A stretch of 64,000 nucleotides of DNA from Anagrus nilaparvatae (Eukaryota > Arthropoda > Insecta > Hymenoptera > Mymaridae). This document shows positions 32,160 to 45,700 of this stretch, piece after piece; positions within the stretch are counted from its first letter, which is position 1; each line of letters opens with the position of its first letter. The stretch is taken from the NCBI GenBank assembly GCA_022575985.1, contig JAKSXM010000014.1, positions 19,716,001 through 19,780,000 of the forward strand, written 5' to 3'. The notes below the pieces were generated by a model that saw only the letters and a list, made by a program, of their open reading frames with translations, searched no databases and was not told the origin of the DNA. Position numbers and translations under genes: made by a program.

Positions 32160-33195
32160 AAACTAATGTCAGGATCGTGTCAGCCGGAAATCATGCTAAC
32201 TCCTTTTATAAGAAAAAAAAGTTTTTAGGCTTATTCAAAGTGCATAGAAAAATTAAAATTGAATAATTTGCTCAAAATTCAGTTGCTAATTTAGAATTTT
32301 TTAAAATTGTAAAATAGTTGCCATTTCGAAACCTTTTAACTTAGACCCTTAAAATATTGCAATTATATGATACTTTTATATACTGAAACTAGCCCAATGG
32401 ATTTTTTTCAAAATACCAGGCTTTACCAATTTTTTAGGTAAATTTCACTATAAGAATTACTCAGTTTATTTTAGAAAATGTCACATAAATTAGTCAAAAC
32501 TGGCCATTGGAAACTGATGAAACTAATATTTTAGCATAAATACTTTTTTAGTTTAATAAAAAATAAGGGCATAAGTTGGCCAGAAAAATTTATTATCAAT
32601 AAGTTTACTCGATATTTTTCATATTAACCTATATATCCATTTTAATTATTTTTTTCGCGAGCAAGGAACTTAAAAATGTGAAATACACCACATAAAGAAT
32701 ATTAATTAATCTAAAAGTTTAGCAGTCCTATACATCTTGGTAAATGGATTTTTTTATTGCCCTAACGAACTTTAACATTAGAAAATGAAAGTTCTTAAAA
32801 TAACGTGCAGGGCAGTATAGTTTAACTATTACGAAAAAGATATTATCAAAAACTGCATTCAAAACTCATTATCAAGGTTAATTCGTTTTTATGTATGATA
32901 TAAATCATTCATCACTACAATATAATATTATACCTTCACTAAAGAATTTATTTATGTTGATATTATGTTAAAAAATGCAGTATTTATATTTACTTTTATT
33001 ATATTAAATATTTATTTATTTATTGTTTTTTTCATATTTATAATTAATAATCATTTTAAAAATTTTCAAATTACTACAAGTTTTCGAGTTTTCTATTTTT
33101 TTGCTTTTTTTACACAATTAGCACCTATTCAATCATTCTTGGTGTTTAAGAGTCTAAACTCTTAAGTTTATTAATAACGAACTCCAGTTTCTGAG
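32160..33195. other. AT-rich intergenic region
   Basis: No gene or bounded repeat is recognised. The open frame at 32965-33165 is Ile/Phe-rich with AT-driven composition. Confidence 0.4.
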
Positions 33196-33199
33196 GAAA

Positions 33200-34240
33200 G
33201 AAGTCCCATTAACCATCGCGTAGAGTCTCAAGTAAAGTTACCAAGGATTAACCTACCAATTTTTTAGGGTCATACGATGAGTGGTACTCGTTTCGCTATA
33301 CATTTGAGGTTCTCGTGCAAAAAATTTTATGCGCGAATATATAGAGCTTCAGCACATGAGGCTAGTAAATAAAGATGAGCTAAATAACAATGCTGTCTGT
33401 TATTACTTGCCGCAGCATCCAGTTTTCAAAGAATCTAGCAGATCAGCCTTTTTAACGTTGGCATTTCATCGCCAGATATGCTGGTTTCCATTCTTGGCTT
33501 GTTACTGTGTCTAGTTTTGAAACTATAATCAACTCTTTGGTGGCAAGGTACACCTTGGTTGGTACTCTATGAATCAGAATGGCCTAACCCGTGTAAAATT
33601 GAGATCCACAAATTTAATATGGCTAAGTATTTCAAGGGTACAAACGAGCCTGACAGTCTCTGAAACAATTCGTCTAAGACTGTGCACTCTAACGAGTCGT
33701 TGTCAAGCTCTGGAAGCTGTGTCTAGCAAAACATTACGTAGCAGTGAAGTTAAAAAGGGTACCAATAATAAGTCAAAACAAAGCGTCCGCTTATGTTGCA
33801 AGCGCAAGCAGCCAAGTTTGCCCAAAATGAAGTGGGGGCCAATTAATCTACTATTGCCCGGAGTTTTTAAAACTTGAAATTGACAAGCGCCAAAACTTTA
33901 TAAAAGGAAAGAAATTGTGTACAAACTGCTTAAAAGCAGCTGATCATCAAATAAATGATTGTAAGTCTAGACCATGTCGAAACTGCGAAAAAAAGCATAA
34001 CACGCTGCTTCACTTCGAAAGTAAAAAAGCCCCATCATCAAACCAGGATTAGTCAAATAGCAATGCAAAACAAAACAGTGTCCAATGTATGCACTCATCT
34101 GGCCCTCTGCAAGCAACAAAGATTTTGCTGGCAACCACAGTAGTAGATGTTCTAAACGCAAATAATCAAAAAATCCTTTGCAGGGCACTCTTGGACTACG
34201 CGTCACATTTGAATTTTTATTTCAAAGTGCTGCATAAAAA
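33200..34240 (+). pseudogene. BEL/Pao LTR-retrotransposon fragment, Gag and protease pieces with misplaced RT piece
   Basis: Read in three plus frames. At 33215-33330 is a Gag N-terminal match (VKLPRINLPIF, then SYDEWYSFRYTFEVL after a frame shift). At 33329-33442 is EYIELQHMRLVN...YYLPQHPVFKESS, typical of the BEL/Pao reverse transcriptase, which should lie far downstream of Gag. At 33855-34015 are zinc-knuckle-like cysteines (CTNCLKAADH, CRNCEKKHNTLLHF). At 34110-34200 is the start of the aspartic protease (LLATTVVDVLN, CRALLD), where the active-site DSG is not intact. No LTRs, integrase or RNase H were found. It is a dead, rearranged relic. Confidence 0.72.
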
Positions 34241-34295
34241 ACTGCTGAGAAAGAAAATTTTCGATTTGTCCATAGGAGCAAAAAACTTATTGTAA

Positions 34296-34538
34296 GTCCC
34301 TTATCCCGGATTATTCTAAATCCCAAAACTTGAATTGTTCAAAGTCCCTATACTCGGGTTATTTTAAGTCCCTAAATCGAAATTATTCTAAGTTCATTTG
34401 ACCCCCCCCCCTCCAAAAATAACATGCTTGAAATACCCCCCTAAAAATATTCTAAATCCTATTTAATCCCTCTACTTCGTAATTTTTGGATTCCAAAGGT
34501 ACCCCATCCAATAAACACGTTCTATGTTAAAAATCCAG
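34296..34538. mobile_element. Family C element fragment
   Basis: Iterated 'AAGTCCCTATACTCGGGTTA' and 'CCTAAATCGAAATTATTCTA' blocks, a poly-C run, and the terminal 'TACCCCATCCAATAAACACG' followed by TTCTATGTTAA, the complement of the family C left end at 20712. It directly follows the BEL/Pao relic. Confidence 0.7.
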
Positions 34539-34539
34539 C

Positions 34540-37291
34540 TGCCTCATCCGGAATTTTTTTCAGTGTATTTGAGAAGATAGAAGCGTGTATTGGAGAAAAA
34601 GTCTTTATTTAAAGGCTTATTAATAGGTTTAATCACACGGAGATCTGTATTTTTAGGCCCAGAATGTCCATCCAAGTAAACTCAGGATGTAAGAAAATTA
34701 TAATCTTTATCTTAAAACATTTTAATTTTTATAGTATCTTAATTATAATTAATACCTATAGGTAACAAAAATAGGTAACAGTATTTAATAAAATGTAAAC
34801 ACCAATTGACAGAATATAATTGTATTTAAAACATTTTCACTTTTACAAAGTTTTACAACATTATAAAGATTATTTGTAATTTTAAAATAACATTTAATGG
34901 TAACAAAATATTTTTTAATTAATTTTTAAATATTTAATTGTTGACTAATTAAAAATCACAGTAACAAATAAATATCATTTTTATAAATGCTGTGAACAAT
35001 TTATCAATTCAGAAAAAAATAATTGTACCATCTTAGTTATACCATAATAAATCAATAATAAAATTGTAAGTACCCTTTATATCAGATTTTTTAGTACTTA
35101 AAAAATATGCGGATAGGTAAAATTAGTAATCTGTGTTAAAATAAGTGAATTTATGTATAATTAATTAATAAAACTTTATTCTTCAACTGCGTTTTAGGTT
35201 CTAAAAAAGTTTTGATACAAGAAAAATAATTGTTTTAGCTATTATCAAATTTCAACCCATAAAACAAATTTATTAATTAAAAATCATTAATAATTATCTG
35301 ATTAGTTATATAAAATCAATGCAAATTTTGATTAACATCCTTGAAAGCGAACATTTTGATGCATTAAAATTCGAAAATAGCTTAAATAACCCAAAGCTTT
35401 GTGCAAATATATAAAACACATAAAATTTTTTTAATTTTAATATTACATTGATGATCTTTAAAAATTGATAGCTATAGTATATTAATTATTCAACATGTAT
35501 TTAACAATTTTTCAAAATTCTAATTACTACTTTAATCTCATATTTATTTATTTATTACTTCTTGTTAATACTTTCTTTATAAATGCACTTTGTAATTTTA
35601 TAAAATTTATATATAATATATTAAAAAGTTGAACTTAATTAACAATACATTCAGTGTTATTATATATATTTATATATATATATTTTGTGCAAAAAATTTT
35701 TATTTTTATATTTGTACTTTGTGCAAGGTATATAATATTTTATAAATATTAATCTTTGTAAAAAAAGAAAAACTGGTATTATAAAAATATATATTTAAAA
35801 TTAACTGTTTTGTAAAATTATCTAACTTTTTTTCTGTTCTGCATAACAGAAATTTTTAATTATTATATATTTTTATATGTAATGTTTTAGTAAAAAGAAA
35901 GGAATTAAAATTAATTCAGTTAAATTCAGTTCACAAATTATTATTTCAAAAAGTATCATAAATTAAGATATGGAGAAATATCCATATTAGTCTAGCAGAT
36001 ATTTTAAAAAGTTAAAAGTGAAAAAAAGTTACCAGTTACAAAAAAAAATAAATAAAATTTCAAAAATTATAGCTGAATTAATCACTTCTAAGTGTTGCCA
36101 CCAAATATATGGACTCTGGTCGGACCAAAAATTTTCTATACACATAGGAATGATTAAATGAGCTGCAATTTTGGGAACCTTATTTTTTTGGCAATTGGAA
36201 ACTTTTTTCACTCGGTAATCGAAAATCCAAATAAATTTTTAAAATAACTGTCAGGCTAATCCATTTATAAATTCAAATATGTTCCAAAGAATAAAATGTG
36301 TTTGCCAGAATAAGAAATATAAGAAAAGACATCTAAAGCTGATTTGGTACTTAAGAAATAATCAAGGGTTTCCTAGTACCATTATAGGGTAATAAGAAAG
36401 GCTAGAAAAATAAATAATGGCCCAAATCAAACGTAATAACATTCCAAGGCAAGTCGAGATGATAAACTTTAATTTAGGACATTCTTTTTTTATGACCAAG
36501 GTTCGTATACGATTTTTCTTCATAGCTAAACTTGAAACTGAATATAAAAAAATAAAGAATTATTGTATTTTAATATATAAAATTAAATAAAGAGATAAAC
36601 ATTATATCCAAACATCATTAATATAAATTCTAAAATCAATTTTATAAAATTTGTTAGCCTAATAAAATAGAGAGCATACTTGCAAGTAAACCAGGGAAAC
36701 TTAATTTAGTTATTATTAACCGTTTCATATCAAGTTAGGTGGTTTAATTTTATAAATTTTTTATTTTTAAATTTACAATTTTTTTGAAAATTATGTAAAA
36801 CAAATTAATATTTACAAAAATAAAAATTGACATCTTTCATATGCATTAAAAATTTATGAAATCAGAACCTTTGTGAGTTAATATAATTAAAATTTAGTTC
36901 TCAAAATTTCAACCTAGAATATTTCATTTTAAACATTATTTGCATGCAGGCAACTCAAATGTTTTAATCATAGTAAAGTAGAATACATTAGATAATTTTA
37001 TGGGTCATTTAGTAAAGAGTTATACTGATTTTGTTAAAAGCAATATATTCTCTATTTGTTTTTGAACATTAGTTTCTGTTATTACTTAATAAATGAGAAA
37101 TTTCACTAATTTCAGAACTTATAGAAAAAAATCAATTAAGTAATCCTAAAACTAACTAAAATATCATAATTTTTAAATTTTTAAAAGAGAGACTTGAATA
37201 CAAAGTCTAATTGTAAGCATAAAATAAAAACTATAAATTGTAAAATAAATTTATCATTAAAAAAATATAATCATTTATCCTCTTGCAATAT
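34540..37291. other. Long AT-rich intergenic region
   Basis: About 2.7 kb without a supportable gene. A family G fragment lies at 36421-36530 ('ATGGCCCAAATC', 'GGACATTC', 'CAAGGTTCGTATACG'), parallel to 50658-50760. The rest is AT-rich with TATA runs at 35630-35690. Confidence 0.45.
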
Positions 37292-37292
37292 T

Positions 37293-37429
37293 AGGTCTGT
37301 TCTTTTTGTCTCAGAGTTAACTCCTCTTTTCCTGGTAATAAAAAGGTAAAAATGTTAACCCCATGGGTTAACCCTGGTTTACCATACAAGGAAAAGAGGA
37401 GCTAACTCTGGAACAAAAAGAACAGACCT
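37293..37429. mobile_element. 137-bp MITE downstream of GGPPS
   Basis: The ends AGGTCTGTTCTTTTTG and CAAAAAGAACAGACCT continue inward (GAGTTAACTCCTCTTTTCC against GGAAAAGAGGAGCTAACTC). The candidate 3-bp TSD is ATT. It lies about 300 bp past the GGPPS stop and could enter the transcript if the distal poly(A) site is used. Confidence 0.8.
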
Positions 37430-37706
37430 ATTATGTGTGAGTGTGCTTCATAAGTTTGTACTTTTATAAGTTGTTAAGTAACATGAAAATCGTTTAACAA
37501 TGAAATTTCTTTTTAATCATTGATATCAGATTTTGGCATGATTGGCACTTCAAAATCACTCATTTCCTTTTTTGTCTACAAACAAGATCATCAATATTTT
37601 TATATAAAAATCTTTAACAAATATATGGACGCAATTTATGATTGTTTTAAGAACACATAGAAATCAATCAAGCAAAAACTTGAACTGATTTCTTTTAATA
37701 AATCTT

Positions 37707-37712
37707 TTTATT
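37707..37712 (-). promoter_or_regulatory. Candidate poly(A) signal AATAAA for GGPPS
   Basis: AATAAA on the minus strand only about 15 bases after the stop codon. It is the nearest hexamer but would give a very short 3' UTR, so it may not be the one used. Confidence 0.35.
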
Positions 37713-37726
37713 TTAACAATAAAATC

Positions 37727-39377
37727 TTACTTCCAAGATAATAATTCATCTAAAACTGTTACCAAATGAGGATTTCCACCTAGTCTTTCAACTTCTTCTC
37801 TTGCTTGACGGTCAAGATCTCCTAATATTTCTCTTGTATAGGCAAAGGATCCAAATTTCTCAAGTAAAGTCACACAATATCTTTTAACTTCAACGTTTTT
37901 TGTTCTTTGGCGAAGGATTTCTAAATTTTTATTAAGTATTTATATAAACGAAATTTTTAGATAATGTAAATTTTAAACAAATTAAAAGGATACTAAGAAC
38001 TTGTCCATCTTCTTTGCAGCTTTGAATAGCATGAATTATGGGAAAACTAAATTTACCTTCAGAAAGGTCTTCACAAAAACTTTTATTCTCAGAATACTAA
38101 AATTAAATCAAAATTTAGAAACAATCATGAGTTTATGTGTACTTTCTTACCTCTGTAAGGCATAAATTACAATAGTCATCTCGAATTTGAAAATATAAAC
38201 CTAAAATTCCACCTAATTTTGTGAAATCCTCTTTACAATCAGAGAAAAGCTGCATCAAGCGTACTGCTAAATTGAATAATCCACCAGTTTCTATTAAGCA
38301 AAAGAAAGATAAATTTAAAATTAAAAATATTTACTTATTGTCAGAAAAAATTATTAAAAAATCTTACTTCTAATTGTCATAATTCTATATTCTTCTTCAG
38401 ATGGACATATAAAATTATCTCTCCAATAAATTTCCATTCCTTGACCTCTATGAAGTTCTAATATCTGTTCTGTATAAACATGAGTAGCCTAAAAAAAAAG
38501 AGTTAACATAATTCATGTTAATTTTTTGTCAATTAATTAGAAAAATTAAAAAAAATATATATATTTTACCTCAGGATGATTTAAGGATATCACTCTTTCT
38601 AAAGCAATAAACATAACATAATTTGCAGAGTTAATTGTACTAGCGACTCCATAAATTGAGTGCGCTACTGGAATCCCTCTTCGTAAGATGGAGTTATCTT
38701 GTATGTCGTCAATTCTAAATAAAAATTTGTTTTTATTAATTACTAAAAATATGGACTTAAATTTGAGAACAGTAATAAAACTTACAATAGACTAGCATTG
38801 TGAAGCATTTGGGTAATATCTCCAACAGCCTGAAGTTTTTCTTTTGGTATTTTTAACCAGTAATTAAAAGCATGAGCTAATTTACCTCTTATTTGTTTTC
38901 CTGGTACTTGAAGTATGTATGTAAATGGTTGTAATAATTTCTAAAATAACAAAACATTATTTTTAGATGTTTTTAAAAAATTCATTGTAAATCCAAACAT
39001 GTATATTTTTTTTCAAAAAAATTCTTTTACATACTAGAAAGCACTAAAAAAATGATATTAATTTATTAAAATTTGTTTATTTAAACATCTTTAAGTAAGA
39101 ATTATTTTCATGAACTCCTTTTTTGCAAATTGTACACTATTTATTATTGCTAAATAATTTTTTTGATACTTATTTAGATTGGAGTTAAAAATTAAACTTT
39201 CAGATTTCAGAAATACTAAAAGTATGCTATTAATGTTGAGTGCACATAATTAAACTTGAGATTATTAAAAATAAATATTGAAAAATACACAATATGCAAA
39301 GTAATTGCAATTCTAACCTCATCTTGTTCTCTGTCTCCACTTTGCGAATAAGGCACATTATTTTTTTCACATTCCAT
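37727..39377 (-). CDS. GGPS1: Geranylgeranyl diphosphate synthase, 7 exons, 305 aa, complete
   Basis: Makes C20 geranylgeranyl diphosphate from farnesyl diphosphate and isopentenyl diphosphate, used for protein prenylation (quemao in Drosophila). Coding exons are 39377-39318, 38940-38786, 38714-38570, 38488-38368, 38290-38151, 38096-37994 and 37920-37727; all phases close. Motifs: LPGK-type substrate site as [10 protein letters not shown] (31-40); first Asp-rich motif [11 protein letters not shown] with Asp 74, 75 and 78; [10 protein letters not shown] (136-144); second Asp-rich region QIRDDYCNL (195-203), where the last Asp is Asn, as in animal [20 protein letters not shown] (212-226); LRQRTKN. 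The length matches the ~300-aa animal enzyme. The ATG is the first in frame after an upstream stop. All catalytic residues appear intact. Confidence 0.97.
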
Positions 39378-40902
39378 TTTTACAACAACTTTGTTATTAA
39401 CTGTTATTCGTAAAAAAAATTATTTATAATTATTATTTTTAAATAAAAATTAAATTAATTTTAACTGTAATCGTAATAAAAGAATGAATCACCGGCTTGA
39501 AGAAATTGCATTCTATTCTCATATTTACACAACCCACTGTTGTATGTCTCTTGCATAGCAGACAACTATTTATGTATTCTTTTAGCGGTAAAAAGGCGTC
39601 GTCTGCTGAAAATTTGAATTTATTACGATTATTTCATTGCAAAATATGATCAAAAAATTTTATTTTTTTATTTAAAAATTTTTTTGGTATTGGATATAAT
39701 TATTAGTTGTTGAAAATTATCAAATTAAAACAAAATATAGAATTTATTAAAAATAAAATAATTATAAGGCGATTTAAAAAAGAAATGTTCATACAAACCT
39801 GTAACAGTATAATCACTATTTAATCAATGTAAAATAAAATTAATAAATTATACAATATTTATAAATTAAGAGTTTTTAAATAAATTATTGTAAAAAATGA
39901 TATCATCACTAACTTTTTTTTCATTTTATTCTATATATTGAACATAAAATTAATTTAAACATGAAAATAAAAAAAAATATTTTTTTTGCAATAATTGATT
40001 ACCTATAAGGCAACTTGACATTTAAAAAATGAAGTTCTTTTTATTTCAAGATCTTATTTCCTTTTGATTAATTTGGAGAAAAATTTCTGAATTTTTAGGG
40101 TATTAATTGAAATTTATCAAATAAAATATAAAAAAATTTTCAAATGTTTTTATTGATGTATTTAAGAAAACGTAGTTATCTACCTATTTGTGTAAATTTT
40201 ATTGCTAATAAAATAAATGAATTATTTATCTTATTGTAATAGTTTCCTTCAATAAAATAAATAAATACGACGCCTGCTTGTAAGTGAGTCTGACTGACTT
40301 GATTCGCGATGATATTTTTATCACATATTACGTCAAAAGGCTATCAGAATAATGATTATTTTTTTAAATAAAAAATCCATGGACGAATCTATATAAAATA
40401 AGTCTTGTCGTTTTATAAAGACTTTTGCAAAATTTTATATATTCAATAAATTAAATTAACTATTTTTTTTGGATAACGCGTAATGGGAAATTTTAGTACT
40501 TTTTTGAAAAGTTTTCTAATAATATTATTAATTCAAAAGAAATGATAAATGTAAAAAATATTTATTGATAAATATGTTAATATTTTTGCAGTAATCAATT
40601 AAAATTAAAATAAAACAAAAAAATTTGTATTTAAAATACTTTCACATCAAGATTTGAAATAATTAAATCTTGTATTTTTATAATATACCTACACGTATAA
40701 AACACAATTTATTACTTTTTCTTTTTTGGTTTTTTTTTTAAATAATAATAATTGCACTTGATAATAGCATTTAATGCAGACTCGACAATGCTTTGCATTC
40801 ACAAACTAATATCAAGTTTCAATAACATTCTAATTTATATAGATATAATTTTATACTGAAATACGCGAATAAAGTACGTATAGCCTCATATTGAAGTGGG
40901 AA

Positions 40903-40942
40903 AAATATTTTATTTTATTTTATTTTATTTTATTTTATTTTA
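40903..40942. repeat. (TTTTA)n microsatellite
   Basis: About eight perfect TTTTA units. Confidence 0.9.
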
Positions 40943-42709
40943 TGAAAGATATGTAATCTATTACTGTCTTTATAAACACTTAAATATGCAATATATGCAT
41001 TTTTTTAAAATACTAGTTCCAAAACAAAATTCTGATCAAAAATCTTTATACGGTAAGCAGGTGACGGAAGCTTATTATCGCGAAATTTTTTTGCCTAAAA
41101 TAAATTCATCAATTTATAAAATAAGGATTAATAATCACAAATAAATTTAAAATAAATATTTTTAATTTAAACAATAATTTTGCTCTAGTTGAACTCTTAA
41201 AAATTTGAAGGCGCAATCTTCTTGTAAACTAAGCAGTTTTAAATTCCCGTATGAAATTAAGCAATTTAATTTTACTATATAATTTAATGTAAAAAGATTT
41301 TAAATTTTACATAACTTACAACCAGAAGGTCGGTCTATGATTCAACTCTTCAAAAATTTTATTTTACGCCAGAGGCCCATGGGCCTAAATGCATTTATTA
41401 TTTTCAGCAGCTCCTATTTACAATCAGTTTATTTTGCCCTTGTCAATTTGTTTCATTTTTTACTCTGAAATCTCATTTTGATTTTATATTCAAAAGGCTA
41501 TATATTTTTTTAATTTAAAACTCAACCCGAAAATTATTCTTTATCAGAGTCTAATATAATAATTTCTTTCTAAGATATTGATCTATTTAGATTTTTTATT
41601 ATTTTTACACATAACTAAAATTAAATTTCATTTTTAAAATTTTTACTTACAAGTCAAAGATTGGACTTCACTCTCTCTTCACTAAAAAAGAATATTTCAC
41701 CCTCTGTTTGAATGTTTTTTTTTATAGTACGCAAATTACTAATATTTTGATTGACATTCTAAGAAATGGGTTTAATTTCTGTTATATAGTTTTATTTTTG
41801 ACAATTTTTGCTGCATTAGGTTTTTTATTATTAAATATCCAGTTGCATATCTTTTCATACTTTATTTAGATTTTTATTTAAAAAATTATAATTTACCATA
41901 AAATAGCCAAAAACTAATTTTTCTTTTGAAAATTAAACTAAATTATTCAGTTTCCGTAAATAAAAATACACTGATAAAAAATACTTCAAAATAGAATTAA
42001 GGGGAACCTTAAAAATTGAAAAATAAAACAATATTATCAAAAGTGCGATATAACTTGTAAAAATATACCAAAAATTTTAGTAATCTACGAGATAAAAACG
42101 AGAAGAGGCAAGTACCAAAATACAAAAATTTCTTATATGCAATGTTAAAACTGAAAATAAATTCAAATAAAAAAATTTAATATTAGCCAAAGGATCAAAT
42201 AAATAGATAAAACTTAAATGAAAATTTTCATAAAATAATTTTTTTTTTATTTACAACATTTATTCATTGTATTTTTTCAAGTTTTTTAATCATTACATCC
42301 ATAACTTTTAATCTAAGTTTCATTAGCATCTAATTACAAAAAAACATAAATTATAATTATAAGGTAATAATATAAAAATTAAATTACTATACATTTACAT
42401 AAATAATTTCATAATATTAAAAATAATTATTCATGTTTTAAAAATTAATAAATTTTATACAAATATTTACAGATTCGATTATTTAGTAAAATCGATTTTT
42501 TCATTAAAAATCTAAAATAAAATTCAATGCATAAAAATTTTTATGCCTGAATTTCTTGATTAAATGTAGTTATATTATCTAAAAGTGCAAAGTTGAACAT
42601 TTTATAACTAATATACACAATTTTTTTATCATTTAAGAGATAATTTTTTATACATTTCTTTTAAGAAGTATACATAAAAGTCATTCAATATTTTTAATTA
42701 AAAAAATAA

Positions 42710-42715
42710 TTTATT
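42710..42715 (-). promoter_or_regulatory. Candidate poly(A) signal AATAAA for Cad96Ca
   Basis: AATAAA on the minus strand about 30 bases after the TAA stop. Confidence 0.45.
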
Positions 42716-42744
42716 AAGTTTAAATTAAAATAAAAATAAAGTAT

Positions 42745-45700
42745 TTACAATTTTTCACCACTAAGATTAAGTACATTGTAATACGAATGGTCGGGAAATC
42801 TATCTAATTCGATATAATCAGTTTCATCTAATAATAAACCTTCTGCTAAATTAACAAGTTCTGGAAATGATGGTCTGCCAGCAGGATCCTTATCCCAACA
42901 ATAATACATTACGTTATATAATTCTCTTTTACAATGTTCGGGTCTATCCAATCTGTAACCTTCTTTTATTTTTCTCATTACCTGAAATTCAAATTAAATC
43001 AATTAATTTTTTTAATTTTTAAAAGATTTTTTTTGTTGATAAAATTTAATCATAACTTTAATATTTAAAAAAAATTGTCAAACTGTATATGGGCATGTCC
43101 AGGATAGAACGACCAACTGGAAAATAAAAAGAAATAAAAAAATTATTTCTGTGTAACTTTTCACCTGCGAAATTTTTTTTATTAAACCACTCTTATTTTA
43201 CACTTCCTGGTGCATAATTTAGAGATATAGCTACTTCAAAGTTGGATTTTTCAATTTTTTGATTTCAGCTGCCCAATTCAAAAAAAACTTTCGGTTAGTC
43301 CAAGTAAAAAGAACATTTTTTGATCTATCAAAAGTTTCATGATTTTGAGTTATTTCAGATTTAACTGTATCTCAAAATTAAGCTTCAGGAAGTGTAAAAT
43401 ATGAGTAATTTTACAAATCCCAGGTAAAAAGTGACTCAAAAAAAAAAAAATTTATTTCATTTTATTTTTCAGTTCTCTGTTCTATCCAGGACGTGCCCAT
43501 ATATATATTTTAAAAATATAATTAAAACATTTTCGACAAGTTTACAATTTTTTAAGTGAACAAGAATTAAAAAGAATGTTTTTACATTTAGCTGTGTAAA
43601 AGTAGTGAAAAAAATGACAATTATCGCAAAATTCGGGGCCCCGTCTACTAAAAATCGCTTTACTTTACCCTTAAATTATCAAAAACTAGCTCAAAAAAGA
43701 TTATTTTTAATGTATTTCAAGTTTTCGCTAATTTAAGGATGAATAATATTAATATGATTTTTCATAAAAAATCCTCAAAATTCGTGATCAGCAATCCATA
43801 AAAACCCATAGTAGACCACAGCTCATGACGGCCAGTAAGTAAACCCCCCCCCCCGCGGCGGTTATTTATTGTTCATAAGCGTTGATGAAGATCCGTGCTA
43901 ATTTTAAAAAAAAAAATAAAAAATAAAAAATAACTAAATAAAAAGTCAGAAAATCTAAATAGAATTCTTAAAATATTCGAATAAGAATTTTATTCAATTA
44001 CCCTAATATTGTAATTTAAGAAACTAAAAAGTCCAGAATTGAATTACACTGAATTTAAAGTTGTTCGTTTCAATGCATAATTATGAAATATCGTATGAAA
44101 TGCTCTTCTCAAAATTGCTTACTCTATATTTTACGAATTTCTAAAAAATATTGTAAAACAAAAAAAATTCTGGAATATATAATAATGGGTTTGAAAAAAA
44201 ATTTTCTGTTTTTGGAATTCTGAATTTGGACTCGGATTACCATAAACGCTTTTAAAAAACGAATCGCTGCCTCTGATTTTGCTGGAGTATAGTTATTGTA
44301 CTCTGCTTCTTGTTAGAATATTTCAAAATTCCTAATAATTAGTTTAAAATTTGATGAAATATGAGAAGTTATTATTTGTACAAAGCATAAATTTCCTGTG
44401 AAATGCAAGGTTTCATAAAATGAATTTCGGAAATTATTCCATTCTAAATTTTTATGTATCCTAATTTTACGAATTTGGAATTGAATTTTTCTGCAAAATT
44501 CATTTATGGGTCTGTTTTCAAAAAATCTATATATTTTAAGGTTCACCTAATTGACCCGGATGGACAACGAGAATTATGACCAGTGAATGGCGCCCTAGAT
44601 CGATTATAAGTTATCTTAAATGTCGTTTTTTGCAACGATGGAAATATTAAACTCTTTTTGTCAATCCTTGGCAGTAGCCTTGACATTACTAAATTACATA
44701 TGTAAATATTATCAATAACAGTATTTCTAGTTGTTTCTTTAAAATTTGTCCTAATGAATACATTTTAGGTTTAATCAATTATCATGTAATTTTATAGTAT
44801 ATTAAGCATAAAGGGTGCTTAAATTTCAACCTTAGCTGATAATGTGTGATTCGCTGTTGTTTAAAGTTTTTTGCCAATGGCTTTTACAATCTATTTTGCC
44901 TGTCTACACGTACAACAGAAGCAGAAAATTTCAAGTATTACAAACGATTTTTACCGTTAAACGGACAAAAAATTTTGTAAACAAATTTCCTTGTTACCTC
45001 AGCAGCTGCTAGTCCTGGGTAAGGAGTGGAACCTAAAGTTACAATTTCCCAAATAAGTACGCCAAAACTCCAAACATCTGATTTAACAGAAAATATATTA
45101 TCATAAAGACTTTCAGGTGCCATCCATCGAATTGGTAATCTTCCTTCTGACTTCCTTTCGTAAACTTGATTAGCAGCCACATCCCTTGCAAAACCAAAAT
45201 CTGCAACTTTGCAAACTCTGTTTTCATCGATCAAAACATTTCTTGCAGCCAAATCTCTATGAATTATTCCTTTTGATGTGAGATATTCCATACCTTTGGC
45301 AGTCTGAAATAAAAATTTTTTAATTTTTAGCAATTGTAAAACAAATGATTTATTATTTAAATTATTACAAAGTAGTTCTTATTTAATTACCTGATAAACA
45401 AAACCAGTTAAATCACGAGATGTAAGTCCAGGACCGCCTTGATTTCTTTCTTCTCTTTTAGCTCTAAGAAAACTTTGTAGTTTACCACCACTAACATATT
45501 CTAGTATTACTAAAATTGGTTCAGTTGCAGTACAACATCCGAGTAAGCGTACAACATGAGGATGTACTTCGAGACTTTTCATAACTTTAAGTTCTTGTGC
45601 AAGGTCAAGCCTTTCTCTTTCACCAGCATTTTCTTTTAATGTTTTTACTGCTACAACCGTTGATCCTGATGTGCCATTAATATCTAAAGCTTCTCCTCGC

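Larger units (their letters stand above)
39378..42744. other. GGPPS 5' flank and spacer to Cad96Ca
   Basis: 39480-39620 is less AT-rich than its surroundings and may contain the GGPPS promoter or a 5' untranslated exon. A TTTTA pentamer repeat lies at 40903-40942. A small GC-richer patch is at 41330-41395. No further gene is supported. The open frame at 40896-41144 starts in the pentamer repeat and has no recognisable domain. The Cad96Ca 3' UTR enters from the right. Confidence 0.5.

Noticed and set aside
40896..41144. 82-codon plus-strand open frame
   Set aside because: It begins inside the TTTTA microsatellite. The latter half looks slightly protein-like but matches nothing I know.
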